Assembly (NCBI GenBank): GCA_016125155.1
Contig: WGMI01000037.1
Location: forward strand, 32,221-96,220
Reading direction: 5' to 3'
Length of the DNA: 64,000 nucleotides
Origin: a bacterium
Lineage (GTDB): Bacteria; Bacteroidota; Bacteroidia; Flavobacteriales; Schleiferiaceae
The position numbers and the translations under genes are program-made. How positions within the stretch are numbered: position 1 is the first letter of the stretch; each line of letters begins with the position of its first letter. Shown here one piece after another: positions 1 to 9,096 of this stretch. The notes under the pieces were generated by a model. It was not told the origin of the DNA, did no database searches, and worked only from the letters and a program-made list of their open reading frames with translations.

Positions 1-371
1 ACGGGCTCGGGCATCCCCTCTGTGGCGGCCGGGGTTTCAGAAGAGGCCGGGGTTCCCAGGGCCGGAGCCGAAGGGGTCGCATTGTTGTCGATTTGTTCCT
101 TGATGAGCGAGGTGGGCGCTTCCTGGTCCGAAGCGGTTTCCGCAGGACTGGTGAAGAGATTGGTCATCAGAACCAAGGCGATCAGACTGCCCGCCAACAC
201 CCAGGTGGCCCGATCCAAAACGTCTGTGGCTTTTTTCACCCCGCCGAGCAGTTGGGTGCCCCCCGTTCCGAAGGCCGACGAAAGACCTCCGCCTTTGGGG
301 TTTTGAATCAAGACAACTGCGATGAGCAGAAGGCAAACCAAAAAGATAAGGATGGCGAACAAATAGCTCAT
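1..371 (-). CDS. secG: SecG, preprotein translocase subunit (3' end beyond window)
   Basis: Small inner-membrane subunit of the SecYEG protein-export channel. The product has a first membrane helix directly after the start (residues about 2-22), the SecG-typical cytoplasmic loop with QNPKGGG, SSAFG and a Gly-rich stretch, and a second helix at about 55-73. An acidic and Pro/Ala/Glu-rich C-terminal tail follows, still open at position 1, so the gene is incomplete here. The ATG (371-369) overlaps the TGA of the upstream gene by the ATGA arrangement, so translation is probably coupled. SecG is last in the visible part of the miaB-lptE operon. Family assignment is firm. Confidence 0.93.
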   Translation of the reverse strand, partial: MSYLFAILIFLVCLLLIAVVLIQNPKGGGLSSAFGTGGTQLLGGVKKATDVLDRATWVLAGSLIALVLMTNLFTSPAETASDQEAPTSLIKEQIDNNATPSAPALGTPASSETPAATEGMPEP

Positions 372-1627
372 AATCGGGGTGTTTCGAGGCGATTCCGCAA
401 TTCGGAAATACGGGCGGCAAAGAAACTACTTTTCTCTGGGAATCTCAAAAGGAGTATTTCGTAGGCTTCGAGGGCTAGCGTATAGTGCTTTTGGGCAAAA
501 TAGAGTTCGGCCAGGGTTTCGGTCATCAGCCCTTCGGTTCCGCCCGCTTCCGCGTTTTTCGCCCCCAAACCCTCAGCAGGAGCTGGCTTTTCTGAAGCAG
601 CCGATTTTTCCGGTCGGAGCTCTGGCAGTTTTTCGATGAACTGATTGATGAGTTCGAACTGGACTTTTTGTCGATCGGGTTGTTTCAAAGTGACTTCGGC
701 CTCTTTCTTTCGACCTTTTTTGTCGAGTTTCTTCTTCTTCTTTTCCTTGCGCTTTTTGTCTCGAACGCCTCGCTCACGTTCCGCTTCCGAGCGTTCCGGA
801 ATGCGCCCCAATTCATTGGAACCCATCCGTTCCCCAGAGAAGCGCTCCTCGGCTTCAATCCGTTTAAGCCACTCTTCCAAGCTCAATTTCAAGTCTTCTG
901 TCTCGAAGGGTTCGGTGTCCCCTTTCGCCCCAACGGGCTCGCTTTCCGGGGTATGGGGTTCTTCAGTTGTCGGATACAATGGACTTTGTCCAATGGGCCC
1001 TTCCTTGGGAGGGAATTCTGCTTCTCGCCCTTCTTTTTTCGGTGCAACCGAAGGCCGGGCAGAGGGGGGAGCCTCTGGGAAAGCGGCTGCCGGTTGCGGA
1101 AAGGAGGTTGATCCGCCGGCGCGGACTACGGATTCGTCTTGGGGTGGTCGTTCTGCCGATGCCTTGGGCTTAGACTCGGGAAGCGATGGCAGAGGGGAAG
1201 TGTCCTCGGTTTGGCCTGTCTTCAAGGCCGCGAGGTCGCGCATTCGCCGATTTTCTTCGAGGATTAGACGCACCTTGCGCCGAGCCGCTTCCATGGGGTC
1301 CTCCGGATGAGGGAGGCGCTCAGAGGATGACTGGATTGGAGGCGTAGTCCCCGTGGGAGGGGTGTCTATGGGCGCAAAGGGACGCGCCAATGGCAGGTGA
1401 AGTCGATCAGAGAGACGATCTCTTTGGGGAATGCGCACGGCAGCGGCTTTGATGGCCGCTTCGTGGGTGTTCGGCTCGGCGTCTCGGGTGTGGAAGGCGG
1501 TCAGCAAAAAGGGAAGGGCGAATGCGGGAAACTCCATTTGGAGCGCCTTGAGCCAATCCAATTCGCTCGGGCTAGCCGTTCGGCCGGGCTCCCACAACTC
1601 GAGCAATCTGCGGCTGTCTACAGTCAC
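368..1627 (-). CDS. Hypothetical coiled, Lys/Glu-rich protein with C-terminal TPR-like segment
   Basis: Unrecognised protein of 419 residues if translation begins at the GTG (1627-1625) that overlaps the lptE stop codon as GTGA. That start fits the coupled style of this operon; an ATG 16 codons upstream (1675) would bury 52 bp in lptE. The middle is low-complexity, Pro/Glu/Arg-rich, with a very basic Lys-rich block about two thirds along. The last 45 or so residues (around LAELYFAQKHYTLALEAYEI) read like a single tetratricopeptide unit. No signal peptide or membrane helix is visible. Position between lptE and secG suggests an envelope-related role, but that is inference only. Confidence 0.7.
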   Translation of the reverse strand: MTVDSRRLLELWEPGRTASPSELDWLKALQMEFPAFALPFLLTAFHTRDAEPNTHEAAIKAAAVRIPQRDRLSDRLHLPLARPFAPIDTPPTGTTPPIQSSSERLPHPEDPMEAARRKVRLILEENRRMRDLAALKTGQTEDTSPLPSLPESKPKASAERPPQDESVVRAGGSTSFPQPAAAFPEAPPSARPSVAPKKEGREAEFPPKEGPIGQSPLYPTTEEPHTPESEPVGAKGDTEPFETEDLKLSLEEWLKRIEAEERFSGERMGSNELGRIPERSEAERERGVRDKKRKEKKKKKLDKKGRKKEAEVTLKQPDRQKVQFELINQFIEKLPELRPEKSAASEKPAPAEGLGAKNAEAGGTEGLMTETLAELYFAQKHYTLALEAYEILLLRFPEKSSFFAARISELRNRLETPRL

Positions 1628-2133
1628 CAGTTTACGAGGGCTTGGTTGGTAATATCCTCGCTCAATTGCCTGCAAATCTGAGTGATGAGCTGCTCTTCTA
1701 CTTCGCTGAAGTTTTCGTTTGCCTCGAAGTTGGCAAACTGGGTAAACGTGCGCTCAAAACTCTTGGTCGGTTCGAGGGTATTGGTGTAGGCCACCTGAAC
1801 CGTTATGGTCAATCGGTTTTGGTCGATGGTTCCGTCGCCTTGGGCGCTCAAGGGCTCGACCACATAGCCCAAAATGGCGCCTTCAAATTGAAGGTCGGCC
1901 TCCTCACGGCTCAATTCCAAGCGGGTTTGTTGGTTGATGAGGTTCCGCAGCGATTCCGCCAAAATGATGCTCAGGTTAGGTTGAAACAACTCGGCATTGT
2001 TGGGAAAGTCGCCCACCGAAAAGGTTTTGGCGCTTCCGGTATCGCCCCCGCTGAACGAATAGCCCCCTCCGCAACCGGATACGGCTGCCATGGCCCACAT
2101 CACCATCAGGACCCGAGGAAGCCTACAACCCAT
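1624..2133 (-). CDS. lptE: LptE-like LPS-assembly lipoprotein
   Basis: Outer-membrane lipoprotein expected to plug the LptD barrel during lipopolysaccharide insertion. The N-terminus has a hydrophobic signal with a lipobox (AVSGC, Cys at about residue 21) followed by a Gly-rich spacer and YSFSGG, typical of Bacteroidota LptE. The body contains the [18 protein letters not shown] helix and beta strands expected of the family; 169 residues is the usual length. It overlaps the upstream sigma-54 activator by 11 bp and the downstream gene by 4 bp, so all three are probably co-translated. Assignment rests on this pattern and on the Bacteroidota gene order. Confidence 0.82.
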   Translation of the reverse strand: MGCRLPRVLMVMWAMAAVSGCGGGYSFSGGDTGSAKTFSVGDFPNNAELFQPNLSIILAESLRNLINQQTRLELSREEADLQFEGAILGYVVEPLSAQGDGTIDQNRLTITVQVAYTNTLEPTKSFERTFTQFANFEANENFSEVEEQLITQICRQLSEDITNQALVNW

Positions 2134-3367
2134 AGTGTTTGATTTTTCGGTATAAAGTCCGCTCGGAAATTCCGAGTTCTTGGGCCGCTTCCTTGCGCTT
2201 GCCGCGGTGTTTCTCCAAGGATCGGCGAATCATATCGATTTCGTTTTGTTCGAGAGAGAGCACCTCGTCGATTTCGGAATAGTCGTCGGATTCTTCGATC
2301 ACTTCTACGGTTTCCCGATAGACGTTCCGGGGGGTCGGGACGGGCAGAAGCGCGCTGTTGTTCGGGGCATCTTCTTCGTAAATGCGCGTGATCAATCCCT
2401 TGTGATCGTCCTGAAAATGCTCACCCACCCCATTTTTCATCAATTCGTGGGTCAGCTGTTTGAGATCGTTCAGGTCGTTGCGCATATCGAACAGAATCTT
2501 GTACAAAATCTCGCGTTCGCTGGCAAAATCGGCGCCTCCCTGACCTCCGTTGCGGTTCAGTGCCATGGGCAAACCGGGTGCGCCAATTTGGGGCAAGTAG
2601 TGTTCGAGGGTGGTCCGGCTCACGCTGCGCTCGGTTTCGAGTACCGACAATTGCTCGACCAAATTGCGAAGCTGTCGAATATTGCCCGGCCAGCGATAGT
2701 CGGACAAGGCATCCACCGCGTCGGAGTCGAGACGAACAGCGGGCAATTTGTATTTCTCGGCAAAGTCTTGGGCGAACTTTCGAAACAACAGGTGGACGTC
2801 TTCGGGGCGTTCGCGTAGGGGGGGAAGATGGATTTCTACGGTATTCAATCGATAATACAGATCCTCCCGAAAACGGTTCTTTTCAACGGCCTCGACCATA
2901 TTGAGATTGGTCGCAGCCACAATCCGGACGTCGGTTTTTTGGATTTTGGAAGAACCAACCTTGATAAACTCTCCGGTTTCCAGTACCCTCAGGAGCCGAA
3001 CCTGGGTCGAAAGTGGCAGCTCTCCCACCTCGTCCAGAAAGATGGTCCCCCCATCGGCCTCTTCAAAATAACCCTTGCGGACACCGGTAGCTCCCGTAAA
3101 CGAACCTTTTTCGTGTCCAAACAACTCGGAATCAATGGTCCCTTCCGGAATGGCTCCGCAGTTGACCGCGATGTACGGCTTGTGCTTGCGGTGCGACAAT
3201 TGGTGAATGATGCGCGGAATCGATTCCTTGCCCACACCGCTCTCACCCGTCACCAATACGGAAATGTCGGTGGGGGCCACCATCATGGCCTTGGTCAGCG
3301 CCCGATCGAGGAGCCCTGACGAACCAATGATGCCAAAGCGCTGACGTACTTCTTGAGCACTGTTCAT
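2123..3367 (-). CDS. Sigma-54-dependent transcriptional activator without receiver domain
   Basis: Bacterial enhancer-binding protein of 414 residues. The AAA+ domain starts almost at the N-terminus: Walker A GESGVGKE at residues 41-48, the sigma-54-contact loop GSFTGA at about 88-93, and Walker [11 protein letters not shown] at about 106-115. A Fis-type helix-turn-helix closes the protein ([19 protein letters not shown]). There is no response-regulator or sensory domain in front, so activity is probably set by expression or a partner protein. The linker between AAA+ and HTH (about 270-370) is long and acidic. The ATG overlaps the stop of the preceding gene (ATGA). Similar genes in Bacteroidota sit beside lptE; the targets are not visible here. 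Confidence 0.9.
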   Translation of the reverse strand: MNSAQEVRQRFGIIGSSGLLDRALTKAMMVAPTDISVLVTGESGVGKESIPRIIHQLSHRKHKPYIAVNCGAIPEGTIDSELFGHEKGSFTGATGVRKGYFEEADGGTIFLDEVGELPLSTQVRLLRVLETGEFIKVGSSKIQKTDVRIVAATNLNMVEAVEKNRFREDLYYRLNTVEIHLPPLRERPEDVHLLFRKFAQDFAEKYKLPAVRLDSDAVDALSDYRWPGNIRQLRNLVEQLSVLETERSVSRTTLEHYLPQIGAPGLPMALNRNGGQGGADFASEREILYKILFDMRNDLNDLKQLTHELMKNGVGEHFQDDHKGLITRIYEEDAPNNSALLPVPTPRNVYRETVEVIEESDDYSEIDEVLSLEQNEIDMIRRSLEKHRGKRKEAAQELGISERTLYRKIKHYGL

Positions 3368-3762
3368 TTCAGGGTTATTTTGAGTTCCATCGGTTTGCTT
3401 TGGTGGATTCGTGCCCCGCTGCTGCGGTTGACCACGAAGGGTTTGGTGGCACGAATCAACATGGTTTGCGCTTGGGGCAACGCCTTGGAAAACTGAACCC
3501 GTTTCTTTTCACCCATCCACAAACCGCTCCAAATTTCCTTGCCCGAGGCGTCGTAGACCAGGGTTTCATAGGCCGCCATTAGATTCTCAATGCACGGACC
3601 TTGGGGAGCCCGTGCAATGCACAACTCAAACGAACCGTCGGTGCGCACCGATTCGCTGACCATGGAAAAACGGAGCGCATCGTCGCGCACGGGCTCCTGG
3701 GTTTGGGCGCTCAGTAGGCCCAGACCGAGGCTCAACCCCATCCCAGCCAAAAATTGCTTCAT
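3364..3762 (-). CDS. Small exported protein of unknown function
   Basis: Product of 132 residues with a short Sec signal peptide (basic MKQ, then a Gly/Leu-rich core, probable cleavage after LLSAQ near residue 20). The mature part is about 110 residues, probably beta-rich, with two Cys (about residues 48 and 57) that could form a disulfide. I recognise no family. It lies between miaB and the sigma-54 activator, overlapping both by four bases, so it belongs to the same transcription unit. Location is predicted periplasmic. Confidence 0.7.
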   Translation of the reverse strand: MKQFLAGMGLSLGLGLLSAQTQEPVRDDALRFSMVSESVRTDGSFELCIARAPQGPCIENLMAAYETLVYDASGKEIWSGLWMGEKKRVQFSKALPQAQTMLIRATKPFVVNRSSGARIHQSKPMELKITLK

Positions 3763-5207
3763 GATCGCGCTGCGGTTTGCCCCAACAGGGTCGCTGCGCT
3801 GCAGTCTTCAATCGCTACCCAAACCAAATCGCCAGGTTTTTGACCTGGTAGTTTGGGGAATACCACGACGGTATTTTGGGTCGTCCGGCTCGTCCAATGA
3901 TGTTCAGAGCGCTTGGAATCGCCTTCGATGAGCACTTCCACCACGCGTCCCACTTCCGCCTGGTTGCGCTCGAGCGAATGCCGCTGCTGGAGCTCGATAA
4001 TCTCGTTCAAACGCCTTTTTTTGACTTCGAGCGGAATGTCGTCCACCAGGGTTCGGGCCGCGTGGGTTCCGGGTCGTTCAGAATAGTAAAACATAAAGCC
4101 GAAGTGGTAGCGCACGGCCTCCATGAGGCTCAAAGTTTCGGCGTGGTCTTCTTCGGTTTCTCCGGGAAAACCCGCGATCATGTCCATGCTCAGCGCCACT
4201 TCGGGCAGAATGCGTCGTATGCGCTCTATACGCGCCAAGTAGTCTTCGCGGTCGTGTCCTCGGTTCATCGCCTTCAGGATCCGGCTGCTCCCCGACTGCA
4301 CGGGCAGGTGAATCGATTTGCACAAGTTGGGATATTTGGCAATGGCATAGAGCACATCGTCGTGCATATCCTGCGGATTGCTCGTCGAAAAGCGAATCCG
4401 CATCTCCGGAACCGCTTCGGCCACTTGGCGCAGCAACGAAGCGAAGCCTACCGCCGAGGCCTGAGCCATGGCACTCGCCTTGGCAAAATCCTTTTTCGGC
4501 CCACCACCATACCACAAATACGAGTCGACGTTTTGCCCGAGCAAGGTCACTTCCCGGTAGCCCTGATCGCGCAGACTACGCACCTCGTCGAGAATGGTTT
4601 GGGGATTGCGGCTGCGCTCCCGTCCCCGGGTAAAGGGCACCACGCAAAAGCTGCACATATTGTCGCAGCCCCGGGTAATCGAAACAAAGGCCGTGACCCC
4701 ATTGCTCCCCAACCGAACGGGATTGAGGTCTCCGTAGGTTTCTTCTTTGCTCAACAAAACGTTGACCGCCTTTCGCCCTCCTCCGATTTCTTCGAGCAAA
4801 TGCGGCAATTCCCGATAGGCATCCGGACCGACCACCAAATCGACGAGCTTCTCCTGTTCGAGCAGGTCGTGTTTGAGGCGTTCGGCCATGCATCCGAGCA
4901 ATCCCACCACCATATGCGGTTTGTGCGCTTTGATCGACTGGAAGTGCTTGAGCCGGTTGCGAATGGTCTGTTCGGCCTTGTCCCGAATGGAACAGGTGTT
5001 GAGCAAAACCAGATCGGCTTTTTCGAGGTCGCGGGTGGTTCCGTAGCCTTCCTTGGCCAAAATGCCAGCGACGATTTCGCTGTCGCTAAAGTTCATTTGG
5101 CAACCGTAGCTTTCTATAAATACCGAGCGCACGGCCTCTGGGGCTTCAGAGACAAGGGCTTCGCCCTGTCTGTGGTCGGGAAGGAGTTCGTCGGAGTGGC
5201 CGCGCAT
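3759..5207 (-). CDS. miaB: MiaB, tRNA-2-methylthio-N6-dimethylallyladenosine synthase
   Basis: Radical-SAM methylthiotransferase that modifies A37 of tRNAs reading codons that begin with U. The N-terminal UPF0004 domain shows [25 protein letters not shown] and a third Cys in LLGCMAER, together the ligands of the auxiliary [4Fe-4S] cluster. The radical-SAM motif follows as [15 protein letters not shown]; a C-terminal TRAM-like region ends the protein. The ATG at 5207 gives 482 residues; a TTG four codons upstream (5219) is possible. A perfect -7 box (TAGTTTTG, 5255-5248) lies upstream, making miaB the first gene of a six-gene coupled operon running to secG. Confidence 0.95.
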   Translation of the reverse strand: MRGHSDELLPDHRQGEALVSEAPEAVRSVFIESYGCQMNFSDSEIVAGILAKEGYGTTRDLEKADLVLLNTCSIRDKAEQTIRNRLKHFQSIKAHKPHMVVGLLGCMAERLKHDLLEQEKLVDLVVGPDAYRELPHLLEEIGGGRKAVNVLLSKEETYGDLNPVRLGSNGVTAFVSITRGCDNMCSFCVVPFTRGRERSRNPQTILDEVRSLRDQGYREVTLLGQNVDSYLWYGGGPKKDFAKASAMAQASAVGFASLLRQVAEAVPEMRIRFSTSNPQDMHDDVLYAIAKYPNLCKSIHLPVQSGSSRILKAMNRGHDREDYLARIERIRRILPEVALSMDMIAGFPGETEEDHAETLSLMEAVRYHFGFMFYYSERPGTHAARTLVDDIPLEVKKRRLNEIIELQQRHSLERNQAEVGRVVEVLIEGDSKRSEHHWTSRTTQNTVVVFPKLPGQKPGDLVWVAIEDCSAATLLGQTAARS

Positions 5208-5247
5208 GGGAGGTTTCAACCGAAATGGGGGGGTAAGTGGTACCGGG

Positions 5248-5255
5248 CAAAACTA
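5248..5255 (-). promoter_or_regulatory. Candidate -7 promoter box for the miaB operon
   Basis: TAGTTTTG on the minus strand matches the Bacteroidota -7 consensus TAnnTTTG exactly. It lies 40 bp before the miaB ATG at 5207, giving a leader of roughly 35 nt. No clear TTTG -33 element was seen at the expected spacing. It is the only good box in the 250-bp miaB-topA intergenic region on this strand. Confidence 0.5.
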
Positions 5256-5457
5256 CGAAGGATGCAATGCACCCGTGACAACTTGACAGGGTAAGGCGCT
5301 TTTGAGCCCTGGGTTCGATTCCGAGGTCTTCTATTCTTATAGGTCCTGAAAACAAGCCAATTCGGCCAACCATCGGGCCTTCCTCGGACCTTGGGTCTTT
5401 GCCCGCTGGACGAATGCCTTTTCTTTGCACGGTCCCATCATTCGATTTCCCCTGCCC

Positions 5458-7776
5458 ATGCCCAAGAATTTAGTCATTGTGGAGTCGCCCGCCAAGGCCA
5501 AGACCATCGCGGGGTTTTTGGGTTCCGATTTCGAGGTGGAATCGAGCTTTGGACACATTCGCGACTTGGTGGAAAGCGGGTTGGGGGTGGACGTGGCCAA
5601 CAACTTCGCCCCAGAGTATGTCGTGCCCAAGGAAAAGGCTGAGGTCGTCAAAAAACTCCGCAAAAAAGTCAAGGAAACCGACATCGTTTGGTTGGCTTCC
5701 GATGAGGATCGGGAGGGAGAAGCCATTGCCTGGCATTTGGCGGAGGCCCTCGGGCTCGATCCGCTCCGAACCAACCGCATTGTCTTTCACGAGATCACGA
5801 AAAAAGCGATTCAAAAGGCGGTGGAGCAACCCCGCACCATCGATCTGAACCTGGTCAATGCCCAACAGGCAAGGCGGGTCCTAGACCGCTTGGTGGGCTA
5901 CCAACTCAGCCCGGTTTTGTGGAAAAAGGTAAAGCGGGGGTTGAGCGCAGGACGGGTACAAAGCGTTGCCGTGCGCTTGCTGGTAGAGCGCGAACGCGAA
6001 GTGCAGAAGTTCCAGGCGGTCAGTGCCTTTCGCGTCGTGGCCGAATTCGAGGTCGGCAAAAAGAAATTCAAGGCTGAACTCGATCGGCGCTTCGACGCAG
6101 AACCCGAGGCTACGGCTTTTCTCGAATCCTTGTTTCACAGGGGGTTCTCGGTTCAAAACGTGGACGTAAAGCCAGCCAAAAAGAGTCCCAGCCCACCGTT
6201 TACCACGTCTACCCTCCAGCAGGAAGCCGCGCGCAAATTGGGCTTTTCGGTTTCGATGACCATGCAGTTGGCGCAGAAACTCTACGAAGAGGGGCATATC
6301 ACCTACATGCGAACCGACTCGGTCAACCTCAGCGACGAGGCATTGGCCGCGGCAAGGGCGCAAATCATCAGCCATTACGGCGATTCTTTTGCCCAAACGC
6401 GCAAGTTCCAAACCAAGAGCAAAGGAGCCCAAGAGGCCCACGAAGCCATTCGCCCAACGTATTTTGAGCGCGTCTCCGCCGGAACCGATGCCCGTCAAAA
6501 GAAGCTGTACGAGCTCATCTGGAAGCGCAGTTTGGCGTCTCAAATGAGCGACGCCCAACTCGAACGCACCACCATCTCAATTCCTGCTCCCGATCAAACC
6601 CAGTTTGTCGCCAAAGGAGAGGTGATTCGCTTTGAAGGTTTTTTAAAGCTTTACCTCGAGGGTCAGGACGACGAAGATCCCGAAGGCGACTCGGTTCTGT
6701 TGCCCGCAGTCGACCCAGAACAAACGCTGGCATTGAACACAGCCGAGGCCGTGGAGCGCTATACCCGACCCCCGGCCCGCTATACAGAAGCCAGCCTGGT
6801 CAAAAAACTCGAAGAACTCGGCATCGGACGCCCATCGACCTATGCGCCCACCATTTCTACGATCCTTAAGCGGGGCTATGCCGAAAAATCGGAACTCGAA
6901 GGCGTTGTGCGTTCCTACCGACGGCTTTGGCTGGAATCGGGAGGACTCAAGGCCGAAACTCTGACCGAGCGCACCGGAGCCGACAAAGGCAAACTGATTC
7001 CCACCGACATTGGAGCGGTGGTGAACGACTTTCTCGTAGAACACTTCGCCCCGGTGCTCGATTTTCACTTTACCGCCCAAATCGAAGAGGAGTTCGACCG
7101 CATTGCCGAAGGCGAAGAAGACTGGGTGGAGATGATGGACCGCTTTTACAGCAAGTTCCACACCACCATCGAGGTCGTTGAAGAGACTGCTGGATACGCC
7201 AAAGGAGAGCGGCTGCTCGGCACCGATCCCAAGACCCAACTCCCGGTCTATGCCAAAATTGCCCGATACGGACCCGTCGTTCAATTGGGCAGTTCCGATT
7301 CGGAAGACAAACCGCGTTTTGCTGGACTCATCAAAGGGCAGAGCCTCGAGACCATTACCCTCGAAGAGGCGCTCAAGCTCTTTGAACTCCCGAGGAGTCT
7401 GGGCGAATTTGAAGGCAAGAAGGTCAAGACTTCGGTGGGGCGTTTTGGCCCCTATGTGCAGCACGGAGACACCTTTGTCTCGCTGAAAACCGACGAGGGC
7501 GACAACCCATATTCGATCGATTTGGATCGGGCCATTGCGTTGATTTTGGCCAAGCGCGATCAGGCCGCCAAGAGTTTGATTCGCCGCTTCGAAGTCGATC
7601 CTCCCATCGAAATACTCGAAGGGCGTTGGGGTCCTTACATCAAAAGGGGCAAGGACAACTTTAAGATTCCCAAAGGGCAAGACCCGCTCGCGCTCGATTT
7701 GGCGGCTGTAGAAGCCCTCATCGAGGCGGCGCCTCCACCCAAGAAAGCCCCTGGCGGGCGCAAAGGCAAGCGTTAA
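5458..7776 (+). CDS. topA: DNA topoisomerase I (type IA)
   Basis: Relaxes negatively supercoiled DNA by a single-strand break. The ATG at 5458 begins MPKNLVIVESPAKAK, the usual TopA start; an in-frame ATG 11 codons upstream only adds non-homologous residues. The TOPRIM domain (SDEDREGEAIAWH) is intact. The catalytic Tyr is residue 283 in the motif ITYMRTDS. The C-terminal part contains repeated topoisomerase C-terminal modules of the Bacteroidota type (KKVKTSVGRFGPYVQHG, GRWGPYIKRG) rather than Cys4 zinc fingers, and ends in a basic tail. Length is 772 residues. The ureohydrolase-like gene follows after 33 nt and is probably co-transcribed. Confidence 0.97.
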   Translation: MPKNLVIVESPAKAKTIAGFLGSDFEVESSFGHIRDLVESGLGVDVANNFAPEYVVPKEKAEVVKKLRKKVKETDIVWLASDEDREGEAIAWHLAEALGLDPLRTNRIVFHEITKKAIQKAVEQPRTIDLNLVNAQQARRVLDRLVGYQLSPVLWKKVKRGLSAGRVQSVAVRLLVEREREVQKFQAVSAFRVVAEFEVGKKKFKAELDRRFDAEPEATAFLESLFHRGFSVQNVDVKPAKKSPSPPFTTSTLQQEAARKLGFSVSMTMQLAQKLYEEGHITYMRTDSVNLSDEALAAARAQIISHYGDSFAQTRKFQTKSKGAQEAHEAIRPTYFERVSAGTDARQKKLYELIWKRSLASQMSDAQLERTTISIPAPDQTQFVAKGEVIRFEGFLKLYLEGQDDEDPEGDSVLLPAVDPEQTLALNTAEAVERYTRPPARYTEASLVKKLEELGIGRPSTYAPTISTILKRGYAEKSELEGVVRSYRRLWLESGGLKAETLTERTGADKGKLIPTDIGAVVNDFLVEHFAPVLDFHFTAQIEEEFDRIAEGEEDWVEMMDRFYSKFHTTIEVVEETAGYAKGERLLGTDPKTQLPVYAKIARYGPVVQLGSSDSEDKPRFAGLIKGQSLETITLEEALKLFELPRSLGEFEGKKVKTSVGRFGPYVQHGDTFVSLKTDEGDNPYSIDLDRAIALILAKRDQAAKSLIRRFEVDPPIEILEGRWGPYIKRGKDNFKIPKGQDPLALDLAAVEALIEAAPPPKKAPGGRKGKR

Positions 7777-7809
7777 CCAACCTCTTTCTCCCCGTAGATC
7801 GACCTTCCG

Positions 7810-8982
7810 ATGTACCACGAATTTTTGGCCCCAGTTCGCGCTGGGCTCCTCGATCTCTACGCCGGATCGTCCAAACCCCAAATTGGTGCCCGGATCAAAG
7901 CCCACGAAGAAATAGGCGGTTTGCCCGAGCTCGACGCCCCGGGCATTGCGCTCATCGGGGTGTGCGAGGGGCGGGGTTCCGGGATCGAGCGCACCCAAGA
8001 ATTGGCCCCCGACGTGGTTCGGGAGGCCTTGTACGCCTTGTATTGCGGTCCCTGGACAACGCCTTTGTACGACTTGGGCAATCTCTATGCTGGGGAACGG
8101 GTAGAAGATACCTATGCCGCCCTGCAGGAAGTCTGCGCAGAAGTACTCAAATTGCGCATGGTTCCCTTGGTCATCGGGGGCAGTCAAGATCTCACGTATG
8201 CGCTTTACCGGGCTTTTGACGCCCTCGAACAAACCGTCAATCTATGCGCCCTCGACAGCCGGCTCGACTTGGGGCATTTTGAAGGGGGGTTGAATGAATC
8301 GAACTATCTGAGCCACATTGTGCTGAACAAACCGTATCGACTCTTCAACTTCGTCAATCTCGGATATCAGACCTATTTCGCACAACAAGAAGAGCTCGAA
8401 TTGGTGGAACGCATGCATTTTGACGTCCAGCGGCTCGGGCTACTTCGCTCCAACCTGGCGCTGGCCGAACCTCTTTTGCGGGACACCGATTTGTTGAGTT
8501 TCGATTATTCGTGCATCCGGGTTTCGGAAGCGCCCGGGGCCGTCCAACCCTCTCCCAATGGATTTACCGCCGACGAAGCCTGCCGATTGGCGCGCTATGC
8601 GGGCATGAGCGACAAGGTGAGCGCGGCCGGTTTGTTCGGCTTCGACCCCAGTCTCGACCAGCGCGGTGCAGGTGCTATGTTGCTGGCCCAAATGGTGTGG
8701 TACTTTGTCGAAGGCTACGACGGTCGCGTCGGAGACTATCCTTTTGCGAGCAAGAAAGACTATGTTCGCTTTACGGTTTTGATCAACGATGGCGAACACG
8801 AATTGGTGTTCTACCGAAGTCCCTTGAGCGATCGATGGTGGGTAGAGGTCCCCATACCCGCAGAAAGAATCGGACAGACCCAGCGCCATGCCCTGCTGCC
8901 CTGCACCCACGACGACTATCAGATGGCCTGCAGCAACGAAATTCCAGAGCGCTGGTGGATGGCTTTTCGGAAATCCATTTAA
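7810..8982 (+). CDS. Ureohydrolase-fold (arginase/formimidoylglutamase-like) protein with degenerate metal site
   Basis: Protein of 390 residues with the arginase superfamily layout. The three metal-binding signatures can be placed but are altered: the GGDHS-type motif reads GGSQDLT (residues 123-129, His replaced by Gln126), the DAHxD motif reads DSRLD (149-153, His replaced by Arg151), and the SxDxDxxDP motif reads SFDYSCIR (second Asp replaced by Ser234). Several of the conserved Mn ligands are therefore missing and arginase activity is unlikely. The gene lies between topA and the T9SS genes. What is seen is fold-level similarity; a structural or binding role is inference. Confidence 0.75.
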   Translation: MYHEFLAPVRAGLLDLYAGSSKPQIGARIKAHEEIGGLPELDAPGIALIGVCEGRGSGIERTQELAPDVVREALYALYCGPWTTPLYDLGNLYAGERVEDTYAALQEVCAEVLKLRMVPLVIGGSQDLTYALYRAFDALEQTVNLCALDSRLDLGHFEGGLNESNYLSHIVLNKPYRLFNFVNLGYQTYFAQQEELELVERMHFDVQRLGLLRSNLALAEPLLRDTDLLSFDYSCIRVSEAPGAVQPSPNGFTADEACRLARYAGMSDKVSAAGLFGFDPSLDQRGAGAMLLAQMVWYFVEGYDGRVGDYPFASKKDYVRFTVLINDGEHELVFYRSPLSDRWWVEVPIPAERIGQTQRHALLPCTHDDYQMACSNEIPERWWMAFRKSI

Positions 8983-9067
8983 CCCCATTCGACGATGAAG
9001 TCCCTTTTTTTAAGATTCCCTTTTGAAGAAGTCGGTGTTGAAAAAAATCAAAAATCCCGAAATTCTC

Positions 9068-9075
9068 TATCTTTA
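9068..9075 (+). promoter_or_regulatory. Weak candidate -7 box upstream of the PorP/SprF-gldKLMN genes
   Basis: TATCTTTA differs from TAnnTTTG only in the last base. It lies 21 bp before the ATG at 9097. A TTG at 9038-9040 is 27 bp upstream, longer than the usual spacing. The local sequence is AT-rich compared with its surroundings, which supports a promoter here, but the match is imperfect. Confidence 0.35.
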
Positions 9076-9096
9076 GCGGCTTACAAAGGATTCCGG

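Noticed and set aside
4078..5294. Long open frames antisense to miaB
   Set aside because: They are mirror frames of a conserved coding sequence in GC-rich DNA; the miaB motifs are all on the minus strand.
5300..5330. GGTTCGATTCC-like sequence resembling a tRNA T-arm
   Set aside because: The flanking bases do not form an acceptor stem, D-arm or anticodon arm on either strand; the stem itself has a mismatch.
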